A stretch of 64,000 bases of DNA, from contig NC_092874.1 of NCBI RefSeq assembly GCF_028372415.1, positions 336,182,651 to 336,246,650 on the forward strand, written 5' to 3'. Shown one piece after another: positions 61,101 through 64,000 of this stretch. A program made the position numbers and the translations under genes. How positions within the stretch are numbered: the first letter of the stretch is position 1; each line of letters opens with the position of its first letter. Under the pieces are notes generated by a model that was given only the letters and a program-made list of their open reading frames with translations, had not been told where the DNA came from and did no database searches. The stretch comes from Notamacropus eugenii (lineage: Eukaryota; Chordata; Mammalia; Diprotodontia; Macropodidae).

Positions 61101-63905
61101 ACAGTTTAGGCAAGTACACAACTGTTTTCTTCAGTTTCAGTCATTCAGTCTGGTTGTACCAACTGGACTCCTGTCTTTAGAAATGTCCTTGGCCTCTCTT
61201 TCTCTTAATGATAGGGGAGTTTGGTATAGAAGAAAAATCATTGAAATTGGAGTGAAGAGTTGTTGTTCGGTTGTTTCAGTTGTGTCTGACTCTTTGTGAC
61301 CCCATTTGGGGTTTTCAAGATACTGGAGTAGTTTGCCATTTCCATCTCCATCTCATTTTACAGTTGAGGAAACTGTGGCAAACAGAGTTAAATGACTTGC
61401 CCAGGGTTATACAATTCCTATGGCCAGATTTCCTTTTCTCTGGGCTTCAGTTTGCTTCTTTCTCGAATGAGGAAGGATTCTAGATAATATCTAAGGACCC
61501 TTCTTGCTCTTAAATATATGGTACTAAGGCCAGTTTGGATTCTGAATAAAGTTGCAGAACCTTCCTAGCATCATCTTTTTACTGAGTGTTTTCAGAAGAA
61601 AAAACAAGACCAGATACATGTCTGGTCATAATAAATACTTCATATTTATTGAATTGTGTAAGAATGCCTTGAAATATCCACTCAGATTTCTGTTTGAATT
61701 TTAATTTATACTTGACTTGGAATCATTCTTTAGTAACAGTGAAACTAAAATGTGGTTTGGTAGAGCACTGAATTAGATGTCAGGAAACCTGAGCCTCTTG
61801 TCTTGAATCTATCACAAATGAGATGGATGATACATCACTTCATTTCACTAGATTTCAGTTGCCTCTTGTCTGTAAACTAGGAAGTTAGACAGACTTCTCC
61901 TTCAGCTCCCAAACTCTGATTCTTCATGGTTGTACAAGATATTTGTATTCATATAAAGCTATTGCAAAGTATCTGAAATCAACATTTTACTCCCAAGTTT
62001 AAAAAATTGATTTTACTGCCCAGTATTATTGCTTTCATGCAATCCTCTTAGCCATTTCAAAGCTGAAGACTGGATCTTATTTGAATTAAAATATCTGTCT
62101 CAGAAAACAAATTTGTAAAAATTCTTAACTGTAATTAGAATTCTATTGGGTTAAAATGAAGTTTGTTTCCCCTCCATATCTAACCTTTTAGTAAGGAAGA
62201 ATTGCTGTAATCCTATTGTCAGTGTAACTTCAGAAAGTTTTTCAAGTGCATGTTCCTTTTGTTTCTTGTCTTTTTATAGAAAATCATTATTTCATGAAGT
62301 AGGAGTAGTAATAGGTAAGTTAATTTGATACCGAAGGTCGTCATTCCAAATATTTAAAAAACTTCGGAGGACACGAACAAACTGGTGTATTGGATAGGAA
62401 GCTGACCTGTGTTCAAGTTCCACCTTAAACTTAGAAAACTAGATAGAGTAGTGGATGGAGCACTGTTTGCTTGACGTCAGCAAGGCCTGGCCCTTGCTAG
62501 CTGGAGACGGAGATGGCAAACCACTGTGGTGTCTTGGGGGTAATGACGGCGTCTGCCTGCCAGGCTGCGGGGCTCAGAGGAGCTTGTAGCCGCGAGGTGC
62601 TTTGCCCTGGGCCTGGCACACAGCAGCTGCTGTAGAACTGTTACTTGCTTTGTTTAGCTGTTACTGTTGTTACGCTGGCTGCTGACCTCTCTGCCTCAGC
62701 ACATTCTCCCCGAGACTGAGTTCAAGACCAATTGCTGACTTGCTCACAGCGCTCCTCTCCCCACACTCATGAGATCGCAAGTTGGGGATGAGGAAGGGGG
62801 CAAAATGTGTGTAATAGGAGAGGTTTGATTCAACTGATTAGCATGTCCATATGTTCAATGGTTTCTTCTGCCCTTTAAAAAAATTTCTAGTTTCATTAGT
62901 TGATTAGCCTTAATTTTACAAATTCTGTCAATCCTGGAGATTCTTTTGAAAACGTGGTTTTTATTATATTTATGAAAATCACATTGCCAGGGTTTGAAGT
63001 GATGTTAGAGGCCCAGCTTATAATGGAAAGATAAATCCAGCACCTAGGACAGGGACTCACTGTTTCCAGAGGTAGTCCATTCTAGTTTCTGTGGGTAGTT
63101 CTTATTGTTAAAAATGGAACCAAAATCTGCCTACCCACCTCTATTGAGGGCCAAGACCAAGAAGTTAAATCTTTATTCATCATAACAGCCCTTCAAAAAT
63201 TTGAAGACAGCAATCATCTACCCAGCAAAATGGCTCAATTCTTTATAGAAGATAGTTCAAAGGTGTTTTAATGAGATAACTTTACCAAAGAATGTTTTTA
63301 AAAGTAATGTTTTAATGTTAATATATACTAGAAGAACAATTCCAGAAACCTATTACCTCAGTTTTGTTATAATGAAAATCAATGTATATTGAATATTAGT
63401 GGAGTAATTACAGGAAATATTTCCTTCATTAAGAAATATTGCCTAGTTTTTCTCTATTTGGTAATTAGCTTTTAAGATTTCTGACTGGAAACCATCTATA
63501 GTTCTTACTCTTGTCACTGGAATGCCTGTAAATCTCTTTCTATATAGTAAAGTTATGTTTAAGAAAAAGTTTTTTTTTCATGTAGTTTTCTAAGCAAAAG
63601 GAAATCCATTCTTTATTGAATTATTTTATGAAAATAAATGCATATTAAAAATGCAGAAGCTATAAATGAGATCTTTATTACTGGGAGATTTTTATATAAC
63701 AGTATTTTACTATAAGCTTTGAAATTACTTAAACTAATGAATATATGTCTTGTGCTCCCTCTGACATTCCAGCTTTTTGCCTTTGTTGTTTAGGCTAATA
63801 GGTGGATCTGACAACAAACTGATTTACAGACATTATGCCACGTTGTATTTTGTCTTCTGTGTGGATTCTTCAGAAAGTGAACTTGGCATTTTAGACCTAA
63901 TACAA
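9562..63905 (+). CDS. AP3S1: AP3S1, AP-3 complex sigma-1 subunit (partial, first 3 coding exons)
   Basis: Joining 9562-9630, 58937-59028 and 63794-63905 encodes 91 residues beginning [20 protein letters not shown] and ending [11 protein letters not shown], the first half of the sigma small-chain (longin-like) domain. The start MIKAILIF and the PYSEDTQ segment fit AP3S1 and not AP3S2 (MIQAILVF, RFPEEIQ). AP-3 is a heterotetramer of delta, beta3, mu3 and sigma3 that sorts cargo from endosomes to lysosomes and related organelles; sigma helps bind acidic-dileucine signals. Intron 1 is 49.3 kb and intron 2 is 4.8 kb, all with GT-AG ends. The remaining roughly 100 residues lie beyond the window. 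The frame is intact. Confidence 0.97.
9631..10049 (+). other. AP3S1 intron 1, CpG-rich start
   Basis: GC- and pyrimidine-rich intronic DNA that fades out of the CpG island. Long open frames here come from base composition; no coding similarity was recognised. Confidence 0.6.
10050..10520 (-). repeat. L2-type LINE, antisense, degraded
   Basis: Begins CATTTATTAAGTACCTGCTG, then GGAGTTCCTGCCCTCCACGA, and much later CAAGAAGGATTCACTGGAAC and GCAGGGGAGTGACATGA. This follows antisense L2 order with a poorly matching middle. Confidence 0.6.
10930..11105 (+). repeat. MIR SINE
   Basis: Sense MIR 3' half: CTCTGAACCTTAGTTTCCTC, then ATAATACTGCCCTGCCTATC and AAAAGCCCTATGTAAATG. Confidence 0.65.
11106..12019 (+). 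other. AP3S1 intron 1, no recognised element
   Basis: AT-rich intron; nothing nameable seen on either strand. Confidence 0.5.
12020..12270 (-). repeat. L3/CR1 LINE 3' end, antisense
   Basis: Reads GAGTTGAATGGGACCTTAAA, then CTCATTCCATTTTCTTTTTG, AGCTCTGATTGTTAGTAAAA and CCTCCTTTCAACTCTGG. This is the reverse complement of the L3/CR1 terminal region also seen at 20515-20815. Confidence 0.65.
12272..12385 (-). repeat. L2 LINE fragment, antisense
   Basis: CAGTCAATTCTATTAAGCAC followed by ACACTAGGACTGCAAAGACC and CATGGAGCTTACATTTTGG. It abuts and is probably interrupted by the LINE and SINE that follow. Confidence 0.6.
12390..12742 (-). repeat. LINE ORF2 C-terminus with Cys2-His2 motif
   Basis: The minus-strand frame (about 12742-12455) has [20 protein letters not shown] near its start and the finger [20 protein letters not shown] followed by RIH at its end. 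This pairing is the known C-terminus of certain LINE endonuclease/reverse-transcriptase proteins in vertebrates and invertebrates, so I call it a LINE fragment and not a host zinc-finger gene. The clade (Dong/R4-like or RTE-like) is not settled. The piece is 5'-truncated. Confidence 0.65.
12745..12980 (-). repeat. Mar-1-like SINE, antisense
   Basis: GTTTCAGTCATTTCTGACTC, ACCCCATTTGGGGTTTTCTT and TGACTTGCTCAAGGTC, ending in a tRNA-like CATCCACTTTGCCACTT. Confidence 0.85.
13110..13320 (-). repeat. MIR SINE, antisense
   Basis: CACCTCACAACAACCCAGTG, then TTATTTTACAGAGAAGGAAA and a GACTTGAACAGCGATCTCTG tail. Confidence 0.7.
13590..13960 (-). repeat. L1 3'UTR-type fragment, antisense
   Basis: Contains GGATATCACTTTTATCAGAG, AAGCTTTTCAATTTTCTGTG and ATCAAAATTGACTGTTTTTG. 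It shares this order with the longer copy at 21640-22530. Confidence 0.6.
14050..14640 (-). mobile_element. Fossil retroviral-type pol (integrase) fragment
   Basis: On the minus strand around 14185-14230 one frame reads [18 protein letters not shown], matching the D..GTHFT region of retroviral-type integrase cores. The element is old and clearly broken (several breaks). Family beyond LTR-retroelement is undetermined and its ends are unclear; it may continue past the hAT copy at 14655. Confidence 0.5.
14655..14872 (-). mobile_element. hAT-type non-autonomous DNA transposon
   Basis: One end reads TTAAGAACCCCTG (14855-14867), the reverse complement of the CAGGGGTTCTTAA terminus seen at 21217. 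The other end is diverged (GTGTTCTTAAC). The body has TTTGGCAATCTGGTGAAACC and TTTTTAAATGTGTAAAATAG, shared with the copies at 21217 and 22535. No transposase. Confidence 0.65.
14873..16758 (+). other. AP3S1 intron 1, mostly unassigned
   Basis: Mostly unrecognised AT-rich sequence. A short L2 3'-end scrap lies near 15380-15450 (CTGAGGGCAGGGACTATG, then TTTATTGAAGG). Imperfect TAATCAGTAATCAATAACTA runs occur near 16425-16445. Confidence 0.45.
16767..17017 (+). repeat. Mar-1-like SINE, full length
   Basis: A tRNA-like head (ATAGCTAGGTAGCATGC), the core TAGCTATGTGACCCAGG and GAGTCACTTAACCCTGTTTG, and a tail CTTTGCTAAGACAACCCCAA. Target-site duplication ACAAGTAG at 16759-16766 and 17018-17025. 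Confidence 0.88.
17026..18384 (+). other. AP3S1 intron 1, no recognised element
   Basis: AT-rich intron. A 144-codon minus-strand open frame (18097-17663) resembles no family I know and shows no gene context. Confidence 0.45.
18385..18620 (+). repeat. MIR SINE, nearly full length
   Basis: TAGTAGCTGTGTAACCTTGA, GCAAGTCGCTTAACCTC, TTTCTTCATCTGTAAAATG, GGGTTGTTTTAAGGCTCAAA and a tail CTATACAAATGCTAGTTATT. Confidence 0.85.
18621..20250 (+). other. AP3S1 intron 1, no recognised element
   Basis: About 1.6 kb of intron with no repeat or coding similarity that I can name. Confidence 0.45.
20255..20492 (+). repeat. Mar-1-like SINE, full length
   Basis: GTCAGCTAGGTAGTAAAGTG head, GGGCAAGTCACTTAACCCTG core, and a CTTTGCCAAGGAAAACTCCA to GACTGAAATGACTGAAC tail. 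This is among the best-preserved copies here. Confidence 0.9.
20515..20815 (+). repeat. L3/CR1 LINE 3' end
   Basis: AGTTGCAGGGTGGAAGGTTT, TTGCCTTGGAAGGCAATAGC and CTCCACTCTGAGATTCTGTG follow the terminal CR1/L3 order. Confidence 0.7.
21098..21216 (+). repeat. 19-bp minisatellite, about 6 copies
   Basis: Unit CTACTATATAGATACATTT repeated about six times with small changes (one copy shortened, ACACAG and ATACAG variants). It stops exactly where the hAT element at 21217 starts. Confidence 0.85.
21217..21390 (+). mobile_element. hAT-type non-autonomous DNA transposon (one end preserved)
   Basis: Starts CCAGGGGTTCTTAATC, then TTTGGCAGCTAGGTGAAATC and GTATAAAATAAAATACATAG. Same family as 14655-14872 and 22535-22695. 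The far end is lost. Confidence 0.65.
21640..22530 (-). repeat. L1 3'UTR region, antisense
   Basis: Long T-rich sequence with GATCTTTATCAGAGAAACTT, TGTGTGTAATCAAAATTGTA and TGTCTTGTTTGGTCATGAGC. I recognise this order as the reverse complement of a marsupial L1 3' region. No reading frame remains. Confidence 0.65.
22535..22695 (+). mobile_element. hAT-type non-autonomous DNA transposon, internal part
   Basis: GGCAATTTGGTAAAGCCTGT, GTTTTTAAATGCATAAAATA and TTACAAAGGAACTTAG, with a right end that decays at ATTAAGAAC. It is a third copy of the family and is interrupted on the right by a SINE. Confidence 0.65.
22700..22900 (-). repeat. Mar-1-like SINE, antisense
   Basis: GTGTCTGACTCTTTGTGACC, GAGGCAAACAGGGTTAAGTG and CACACAGCTAGTAAGTGTC. 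The tRNA-like head is missing beyond 22900. Confidence 0.85.
22920..23740 (-). repeat. L1 5' part (5'UTR and ORF1 start), antisense
   Basis: The left half reads as antisense ORF1 coiled-coil sequence (TTTTTGAGGAGTCTACTACT, CAAGAACTGTCATTTC). The right half is GC-richer and resembles L1 5'UTR. A 127-codon minus-strand frame (23607-23224) lies inside it and is not a host gene. Confidence 0.45.
23741..24344 (+). other. AP3S1 intron 1, no recognised element
   Basis: Nothing nameable seen. Confidence 0.45.
24345..24600 (+). repeat. MIR SINE, diverged
   Basis: CAATTTTCTCATCTGTAAAA, AACAAGGTTGTTTCAGAGGG and a TAATGTACGTAAAATATTTT tail in MIR order. Confidence 0.65.
24601..25224 (+). other. AP3S1 intron 1, no clear element
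   Basis: A possible MIR scrap lies near 24940-25080 (ATTTTATCCTCATGACATCT). The rest is unassigned. Confidence 0.4.
25225..25410 (+). repeat. MIR-related SINE
   Basis: TATGGAGTCAAAAGACTCCA, CTTGCTTGAATCACATCCCC and GGTCTTTCCAGCTTTCAAAT in sense order. Confidence 0.55.
25411..26859 (+). other. AP3S1 intron 1, no recognised element
   Basis: About 1.4 kb unassigned, AT-rich; short A and T runs only. Confidence 0.45.
26860..26960. repeat. AT-rich simple sequence
   Basis: Imperfect TATATA / ACATATATAT / TATCTATATC tracts. Confidence 0.7.
26960..27260 (-). repeat. MIR SINE, antisense, long
   Basis: GGTTTGTAGAACACTTTACA, CTCATTGTGACCTCACAGGG, TTATAGATGAGGAATCTGG and AGCAAGTGTCAGAGGTGAGA. Part of the middle is duplicated or extended. 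Confidence 0.65.
27261..27779 (+). other. AP3S1 intron 1, L2-like 3' scrap only
   Basis: Mostly unassigned; TAGGCACTTAATAAATGCTG near 27750 looks like an L2 terminus. Confidence 0.4.
27780..28060 (-). repeat. LINE reverse-transcriptase fragment
   Basis: The minus strand reads [20 protein letters not shown], with the FADD catalytic box of non-LTR reverse transcriptase. It is short, with no partner domain. The clade is not assigned. Confidence 0.55.
28061..28300 (+). repeat. L2 LINE 3' end with CT-repeat expansion
   Basis: TTAGATTGAGTTCCTTGGTA, a CTCTCTCT run at about 28207-28235, then ATCACCAGTGCCTGGGCA and AAGTGCTTATTAAATAC. Confidence 0.65.
28545..30340 (+). repeat. L1-family element, HAL1-like (5'UTR and ORF1, no ORF2)
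   Basis: GC-richer 5' part (28545-29400) resembling marsupial L1 5'UTR, then ORF1-type A-rich sequence (AAACATGAAACAAGAGTTAG, ATGAGAGTGCTAAGG, CTGCAAGCAATCAGAAAGAA). It passes to a tail without any reverse-transcriptase sequence. All frames are decayed. It is related to the copy at 44185-46571. Confidence 0.6.
30341..31635 (+). other. AP3S1 intron 1, no recognised element
   Basis: Unassigned; moderately GC-rich around 30890-31340. Confidence 0.45.
31640..32290 (-). mobile_element. Fossil LTR (endogenous retrovirus-like), antisense
   Basis: The minus strand has an AATAAACCTTTACCTTGACC polyadenylation region followed by a U5-like stretch ending near 31640, with a longer U3-like stretch to the right. 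No internal gag/pol/env sequence is attached, so it looks like a solo LTR. Ends are approximate. Confidence 0.5.
32500..33235 (+). repeat. L1/HAL1 ORF1 fragment
   Basis: The plus-strand frame at 32760-32978 encodes [20 protein letters not shown] and [12 protein letters not shown], matching the RNA-binding (RRM) region of L1 ORF1p. Upstream sequence resembles the coiled coil. There are stops in every frame. Confidence 0.75.
33400..33575 (-). repeat. MIR SINE, antisense
   Basis: GATCCTCTTCACAACTTTGT, AGTTGAGGAAATGGAGGCCA and CTTGCCCAGGGTCACACAGC. Confidence 0.8.
33576..34635 (+). other. AP3S1 intron 1, purine-rich, unassigned
   Basis: A-rich from 34290 to 34620 and possibly degraded LINE material; I cannot assign it. 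Confidence 0.4.
34640..35560 (-). repeat. L1 ORF2 fragment (linker to reverse transcriptase), antisense
   Basis: The minus strand reads [15 protein letters not shown] at about 35165-35210, an ORF2 linker signature, with reverse-transcriptase text to its left (34650-34900). It is many-fold interrupted. Confidence 0.7.
35700..35960 (+). repeat. L1 ORF2 endonuclease-end fragment, sense
   Basis: The plus strand has [20 protein letters not shown]-like coding (about 35810-35870), the C-terminal end of the L1 endonuclease. It faces opposite to the neighbouring L1 piece. Confidence 0.65.
35990..36100 (+). repeat. L2 LINE 3' fragment
   Basis: GACTATTGCAAAAGCCTTCT, ATAAGCTCCTTGAGAGCAGA and TTTGCCTTTGTATCCTCAGT. 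Confidence 0.6.
36101..37689 (+). other. AP3S1 intron 1, mostly unassigned
   Basis: L2-like pyrimidine-rich scraps occur at 36640-36720; otherwise unrecognised. Confidence 0.4.
37690..38515 (+). repeat. L2 LINE 3'UTR, split by a (TA)n microsatellite
   Basis: AATACAAAGTCATCCATTTG, CAAGACTCAGCTTAAATCCT, CCATTAGAATGTACATCTTG and, after the TA tract, CCAGTGCTAAATATTGTCCT, ATAAATGCTTGTTGACTGAT. Continuous L2 order with a gap near 37950-38010. Confidence 0.7.
38297..38367. repeat. (TA)n microsatellite
   Basis: About 70 bp of alternating A/T with one GTGT interruption, embedded in the L2 3'UTR. Confidence 0.95.
38858..38940 (+). repeat. Polypyrimidine tract and (ATC)n
   Basis: A CTTCCTCTTC / CCCTCCTCCTCC run of about 60 pyrimidines, then ATCATCATCATCATC, followed by an antisense L2 scrap (GGATTTATTAAGCATTTACC) to about 39035. 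Confidence 0.8.
39036..40110 (+). other. AP3S1 intron 1, no recognised element
   Basis: AT-rich intron, unassigned. Confidence 0.45.
40112..40178. repeat. (TA)-(GT)-(GC)-(AC)-(AT) simple-sequence palindrome
   Basis: TATATATGTGTG.. passes into GCGCGCGCGC (40133-40142) and then ..ACACACAC and ATATATAT. The arms are complementary, with the AC arm longer than the GT arm. Confidence 0.95.
40655..40912 (-). repeat. MIR SINE, antisense, full length
   Basis: TAATAGCTACCATTTATATA, CACAACAGCTCTGGAAGATA, GTCCAAAGTCACGCAGCTAA and CTCCAGGCTCAGTGTTCTAC. Confidence 0.85.
40913..42489 (+). other. AP3S1 intron 1, no recognised element
   Basis: About 1.6 kb unassigned; nothing coding-like. Confidence 0.45.
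42521..42772 (+). repeat. Mar-1-like SINE inside L2
   Basis: GGTGGTGCAATGTGTAAGAG head, GGGCAAATCACTTAACCGTG core and CAACTGAAATGACTGAACAA tail. L2 sequence is continuous on either side. Confidence 0.9.
43548..43766 (-). repeat. Mar-1-like SINE inside L2
   Basis: CATGTCTGACTCTTTGTGAC to GACTCCAGGCCCTGCCACCT; opposite orientation to the SINE at 42521. Confidence 0.9.
44185..46571 (+). repeat. HAL1-like L1 element (5'UTR, ORF1, long tail, no ORF2) inserted in L2
   Basis: The 5' start GGCAGAGCCAAGATAGTGGA is typical of marsupial L1 5'UTR. An ORF1 frame at 44724-45101 encodes [20 protein letters not shown] and an acidic/basic coiled coil ([20 protein letters not shown]), cut short relative to full ORF1p. 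Then comes a purine-rich 3'UTR with GGAGGGCAGACTGGGGGAAG, GATGGGGAGAAAATTTGGAA and an AATAAATAAATA end. No reverse transcriptase. The likely target-site duplication GCCAATTAAGA / GACAATTGAGA (44174-44184, 46572-46582) has 9 of 11 matching. Confidence 0.75.
45610..45730 (+). repeat. (GATA)n/(GATG)n microsatellite
   Basis: About 120 bp of alternating GATA and GATG units inside the HAL1-like 3'UTR, probably grown from an ATAGATAGA seed there. Confidence 0.95.
48561..50089 (+). other. AP3S1 intron 1, no recognised element
   Basis: Unassigned. The stretch 49985-50089 may belong to the LTR-like block that follows. Confidence 0.4.
50090..50630. mobile_element. LTR-like block (probable fossil solo LTR)
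   Basis: A GC-richer block with a repeated promoter/enhancer-like section (octamers, see 50304-50430) flanked by unrelated intron on the left and an L1 on the right. No internal retroviral genes are attached. Assignment as an LTR rests on its style and length; orientation and family are not determined. Confidence 0.4.
50304..50430 (+). promoter_or_regulatory. Octamer (ATGCAAAT) array with 24-bp period
   Basis: ATGCAAAT at 50304-50311, 50328-50335, 50376-50383 and 50423-50430, with the variant ATGCTAAT at 50352-50359. The first four sites are spaced exactly 24 bp. ATGCAAAT is the classic OCT/POU-factor site. Binding is inferred. Confidence 0.75.
50640..52000 (-). repeat. L1 LINE, 3' part, antisense
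   Basis: The 3'UTR-type part is at left (TATAGTATTCCACCACACGC, TTGTTTAGCCATTGCCAGAT, CCAATTCTTTGCCACTACAA). To the right is the reverse transcriptase: minus-strand frame 51962-51774 reads [20 protein letters not shown] then [12 protein letters not shown], the L1 RT IPKPG..NYRPISLMN box. It is 5'-truncated and has internal deletions. Confidence 0.85.
52001..53439 (+). other. AP3S1 intron 1, no recognised element
   Basis: Unassigned AT-rich intron. Confidence 0.45.
53440..54030 (-). mobile_element. Possible fossil LTR-like fragment, antisense
   Basis: The minus strand has GTTTGAATAAATGGGTTTCT, a polyadenylation-type stretch, with GC-richer sequence on its upstream side. No internal genes and no clear ends; a weak call. 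Confidence 0.3.
54031..56479 (+). other. AP3S1 intron 1, mostly unassigned
   Basis: A short hAT-terminus-like scrap near 55113-55143 (GGCAGGGATGGAGAACCTGG). Otherwise nothing recognised. Confidence 0.4.
56480..56575 (+). repeat. L2 LINE 3' terminus
   Basis: TCCTAGTACCTTGCCAGTAG and TGTTTGTTGAATGAACAGAT. Confidence 0.65.
57100..57238 (-). repeat. MIR SINE, antisense
   Basis: ATAACTTGTCCACTCACACA, AACTTGAACCCAGGTCTTAC and ATCCACTCTGCCAAGTTATC. Confidence 0.65.
57239..58174 (+). other. AP3S1 intron 1, no recognised element
   Basis: AT-rich; one poly-T run near 57930. Nothing nameable apart from a MIR-like scrap near 58125-58170. Confidence 0.4.
58175..58530 (+). repeat. MIR SINE split by an antisense L2 fragment
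   Basis: The MIR head GTGCTGAACTTGGATTCAGA is followed by L2 text (TCATTCAAACGTTTACTAAG, GGTGAGGATACAGAGACAGA; about 58245-58360). The MIR tail then follows (TCTGTTTCCTCATTTTTAAA, CAGGGTTGTTGTGAGGTTCA). It lies only about 400 bp before AP3S1 exon 2. Confidence 0.7.
58937..59028 (+). CDS. AP3S1: AP3S1 coding exon 2
   Basis: The acceptor TTCTTCCTCAG precedes 58937 and the donor GTAAGTAAAA follows 59028. The 92 bases encode [20 protein letters not shown] then [10 protein letters not shown], plus two bases of a Leu codon completed by exon 3. Confidence 0.97.
59050..59770 (-). repeat. L2 LINE fragment, antisense
   Basis: CAAAGCATTTATTTTGCCTG, CACTTCCTGCCCTCAAGGAA, TTGATCCTGAAGGTAATGGG and TCACTTTAGGAAAATCACTT: the same order as the left third of the 42490-48560 element. 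Confidence 0.8.
59815..60345 (-). repeat. MIR SINE, antisense, interrupted
   Basis: MIR text AGTAATAGCTAGCATTTA stops at 59835 and resumes at 60153 with TATAGGTCTTTAATGTTTGC, ATCATCATTACAACCACCCT, GAGGAGGAAACTGAAACTGA and GTCCAGGGTCATACAGCTAT. The gap is the DNA transposon listed next. Confidence 0.85.
59836..60152. mobile_element. 317-bp non-autonomous DNA transposon (Tc1/mariner-pogo-like MITE)
   Basis: Terminal inverted repeats CAGTTATCCCTTCCACATC and its near-perfect complement (GATATGGAAGGGATAACTG; 18 of 19) are flanked by a TA duplication (59834-59835, 60153-60154). The AT-rich interior has no transposase frame. TA targets point to the Tc1/mariner/pogo superfamily. Confidence 0.85.
61258..61440 (-). 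repeat. Mar-1-like SINE, antisense
   Basis: TTGTTGTTCGGTTGTTTCAG, TGTGACCCCATTTGGGGTTT and GACTTGCCCAGGGTTATACA. The tRNA-like head is missing. Confidence 0.88.
61752..61925 (+). repeat. MIR-related SINE
   Basis: TTTGGTAGAGCACTGAATTA, TTTCAGTTGCCTCTTGTCTG and CAGCTCCCAAACTCTGATTC. Confidence 0.6.
62437..62640 (+). repeat. GC-rich Mar-1-like SINE fragment with L2-like end
   Basis: The SINE-type head CTAGATAGAGTAGTGGATGG and GGAGATGGCAAACCACTGTG are followed by unusual GC- and CpG-rich sequence, ending in an L2-type GCCTGGCACACAGCAGCTGC. It contains a perfect CRE palindrome TGACGTCA at 62472-62479. Confidence 0.55.
63040..63220 (-). repeat. L3/CR1 LINE 3' end, antisense
   Basis: GTAGTCCATTCTAGTTTCTG, AGTTCTTATTGTTAAAAATG and CAAAATCTGCCTACCCACCT match the antisense CR1/L3 terminus. 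Confidence 0.6.
63794..63905 (+). CDS. AP3S1: AP3S1 coding exon 3
   Basis: The acceptor TTGTTGTTTAG precedes 63794 and the donor GTAAGTTACT follows 63905. The 112 bases encode [20 protein letters not shown] then [18 protein letters not shown], the most conserved part of the sigma chain. The next intron begins at 63906 and runs off the window. Confidence 0.97.
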
Positions 63906-64000
63906 GTAAGTTACTAATGATGTCCTTGTTGTAAGTGATAATTTTGAACTTTTTCTTCAGACTTACCTTTTGTTTCATAGTTTTCTTAAGAATGATTTTA

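Larger units (their letters stand above)
59029..63793 (+). other. AP3S1: AP3S1 intron 2
   Basis: 4765 bp with GTAAGT donor and TTTAG acceptor. It holds the repeats listed separately. The stretches 60350-61255 and 63221-63793 contain nothing I can name. Confidence 0.9.

Overview
This is vertebrate, almost certainly marsupial, chromosomal DNA. The evidence is two intron-split mammalian housekeeping genes arranged head to head, plus an interspersed-repeat load typical of metatherians: Mar-1-like tRNA/CORE SINEs, MIR, long well-preserved L2 and L3/CR1 LINEs, ORF2-less L1 (HAL1-like) elements and old hAT copies. The species cannot be fixed from the sequence alone.

Genes. ATG12 lies on the minus strand. 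Its four coding exons (8642-8483, 5947-5811, 5164-5102, 1486-1427) all have intact splice sites and together encode 139 residues ending in the conjugating glycine. AP3S1 lies on the plus strand. Coding exons 1-3 (9562-9630, 58937-59028, 63794-63905) are present and give the first 91 residues of about 193; the rest lies beyond the right edge. The two ATG codons are 919 bp apart and share one CpG-island bidirectional promoter (about 8480-9720) rich in NRF1-like and Sp1-like sites. ATG12 is the ubiquitin-like autophagy conjugator and AP3S1 is the small sigma subunit of the AP-3 vesicle coat. They share a promoter and not a pathway in any strict sense, although both serve lysosome-directed traffic.

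Layout. 1-1426 is ATG12 3'UTR. 1487-8482 holds ATG12 introns with an L3/CR1 LINE and L2/SINE copies. 8480-9720 is the promoter island. 9631-58936 is the 49.3-kb first intron of AP3S1, a repeat graveyard. Its main landmarks are an L1/hAT/minisatellite cluster (21.1-23.7 kb), a HAL1-like element (28.5-30.3 kb), a fossil LTR (31.6-32.3 kb), a rearranged L1 (34.6-36.0 kb), a nearly full-length antisense L2 carrying two SINEs and a 2.4-kb HAL1-like insertion (42.5-48.6 kb), and an LTR-like block with a 24-bp octamer array (50.1-50.6 kb) followed by an antisense L1. Intron 2 (59029-63793) holds an L2, a TA-flanked DNA transposon inside a MIR, and SINEs.

No bacterial-type operon, CRISPR array, tRNA or rRNA gene was found. 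I see no convincing previously undescribed gene system. The most interesting items are regulatory or repeat architecture: the promoter's repeated NRF1-like motifs, the octamer array and the nested LINEs. Repeat boundaries are by eye and are good to roughly 10-30 bp unless a target-site duplication is quoted.
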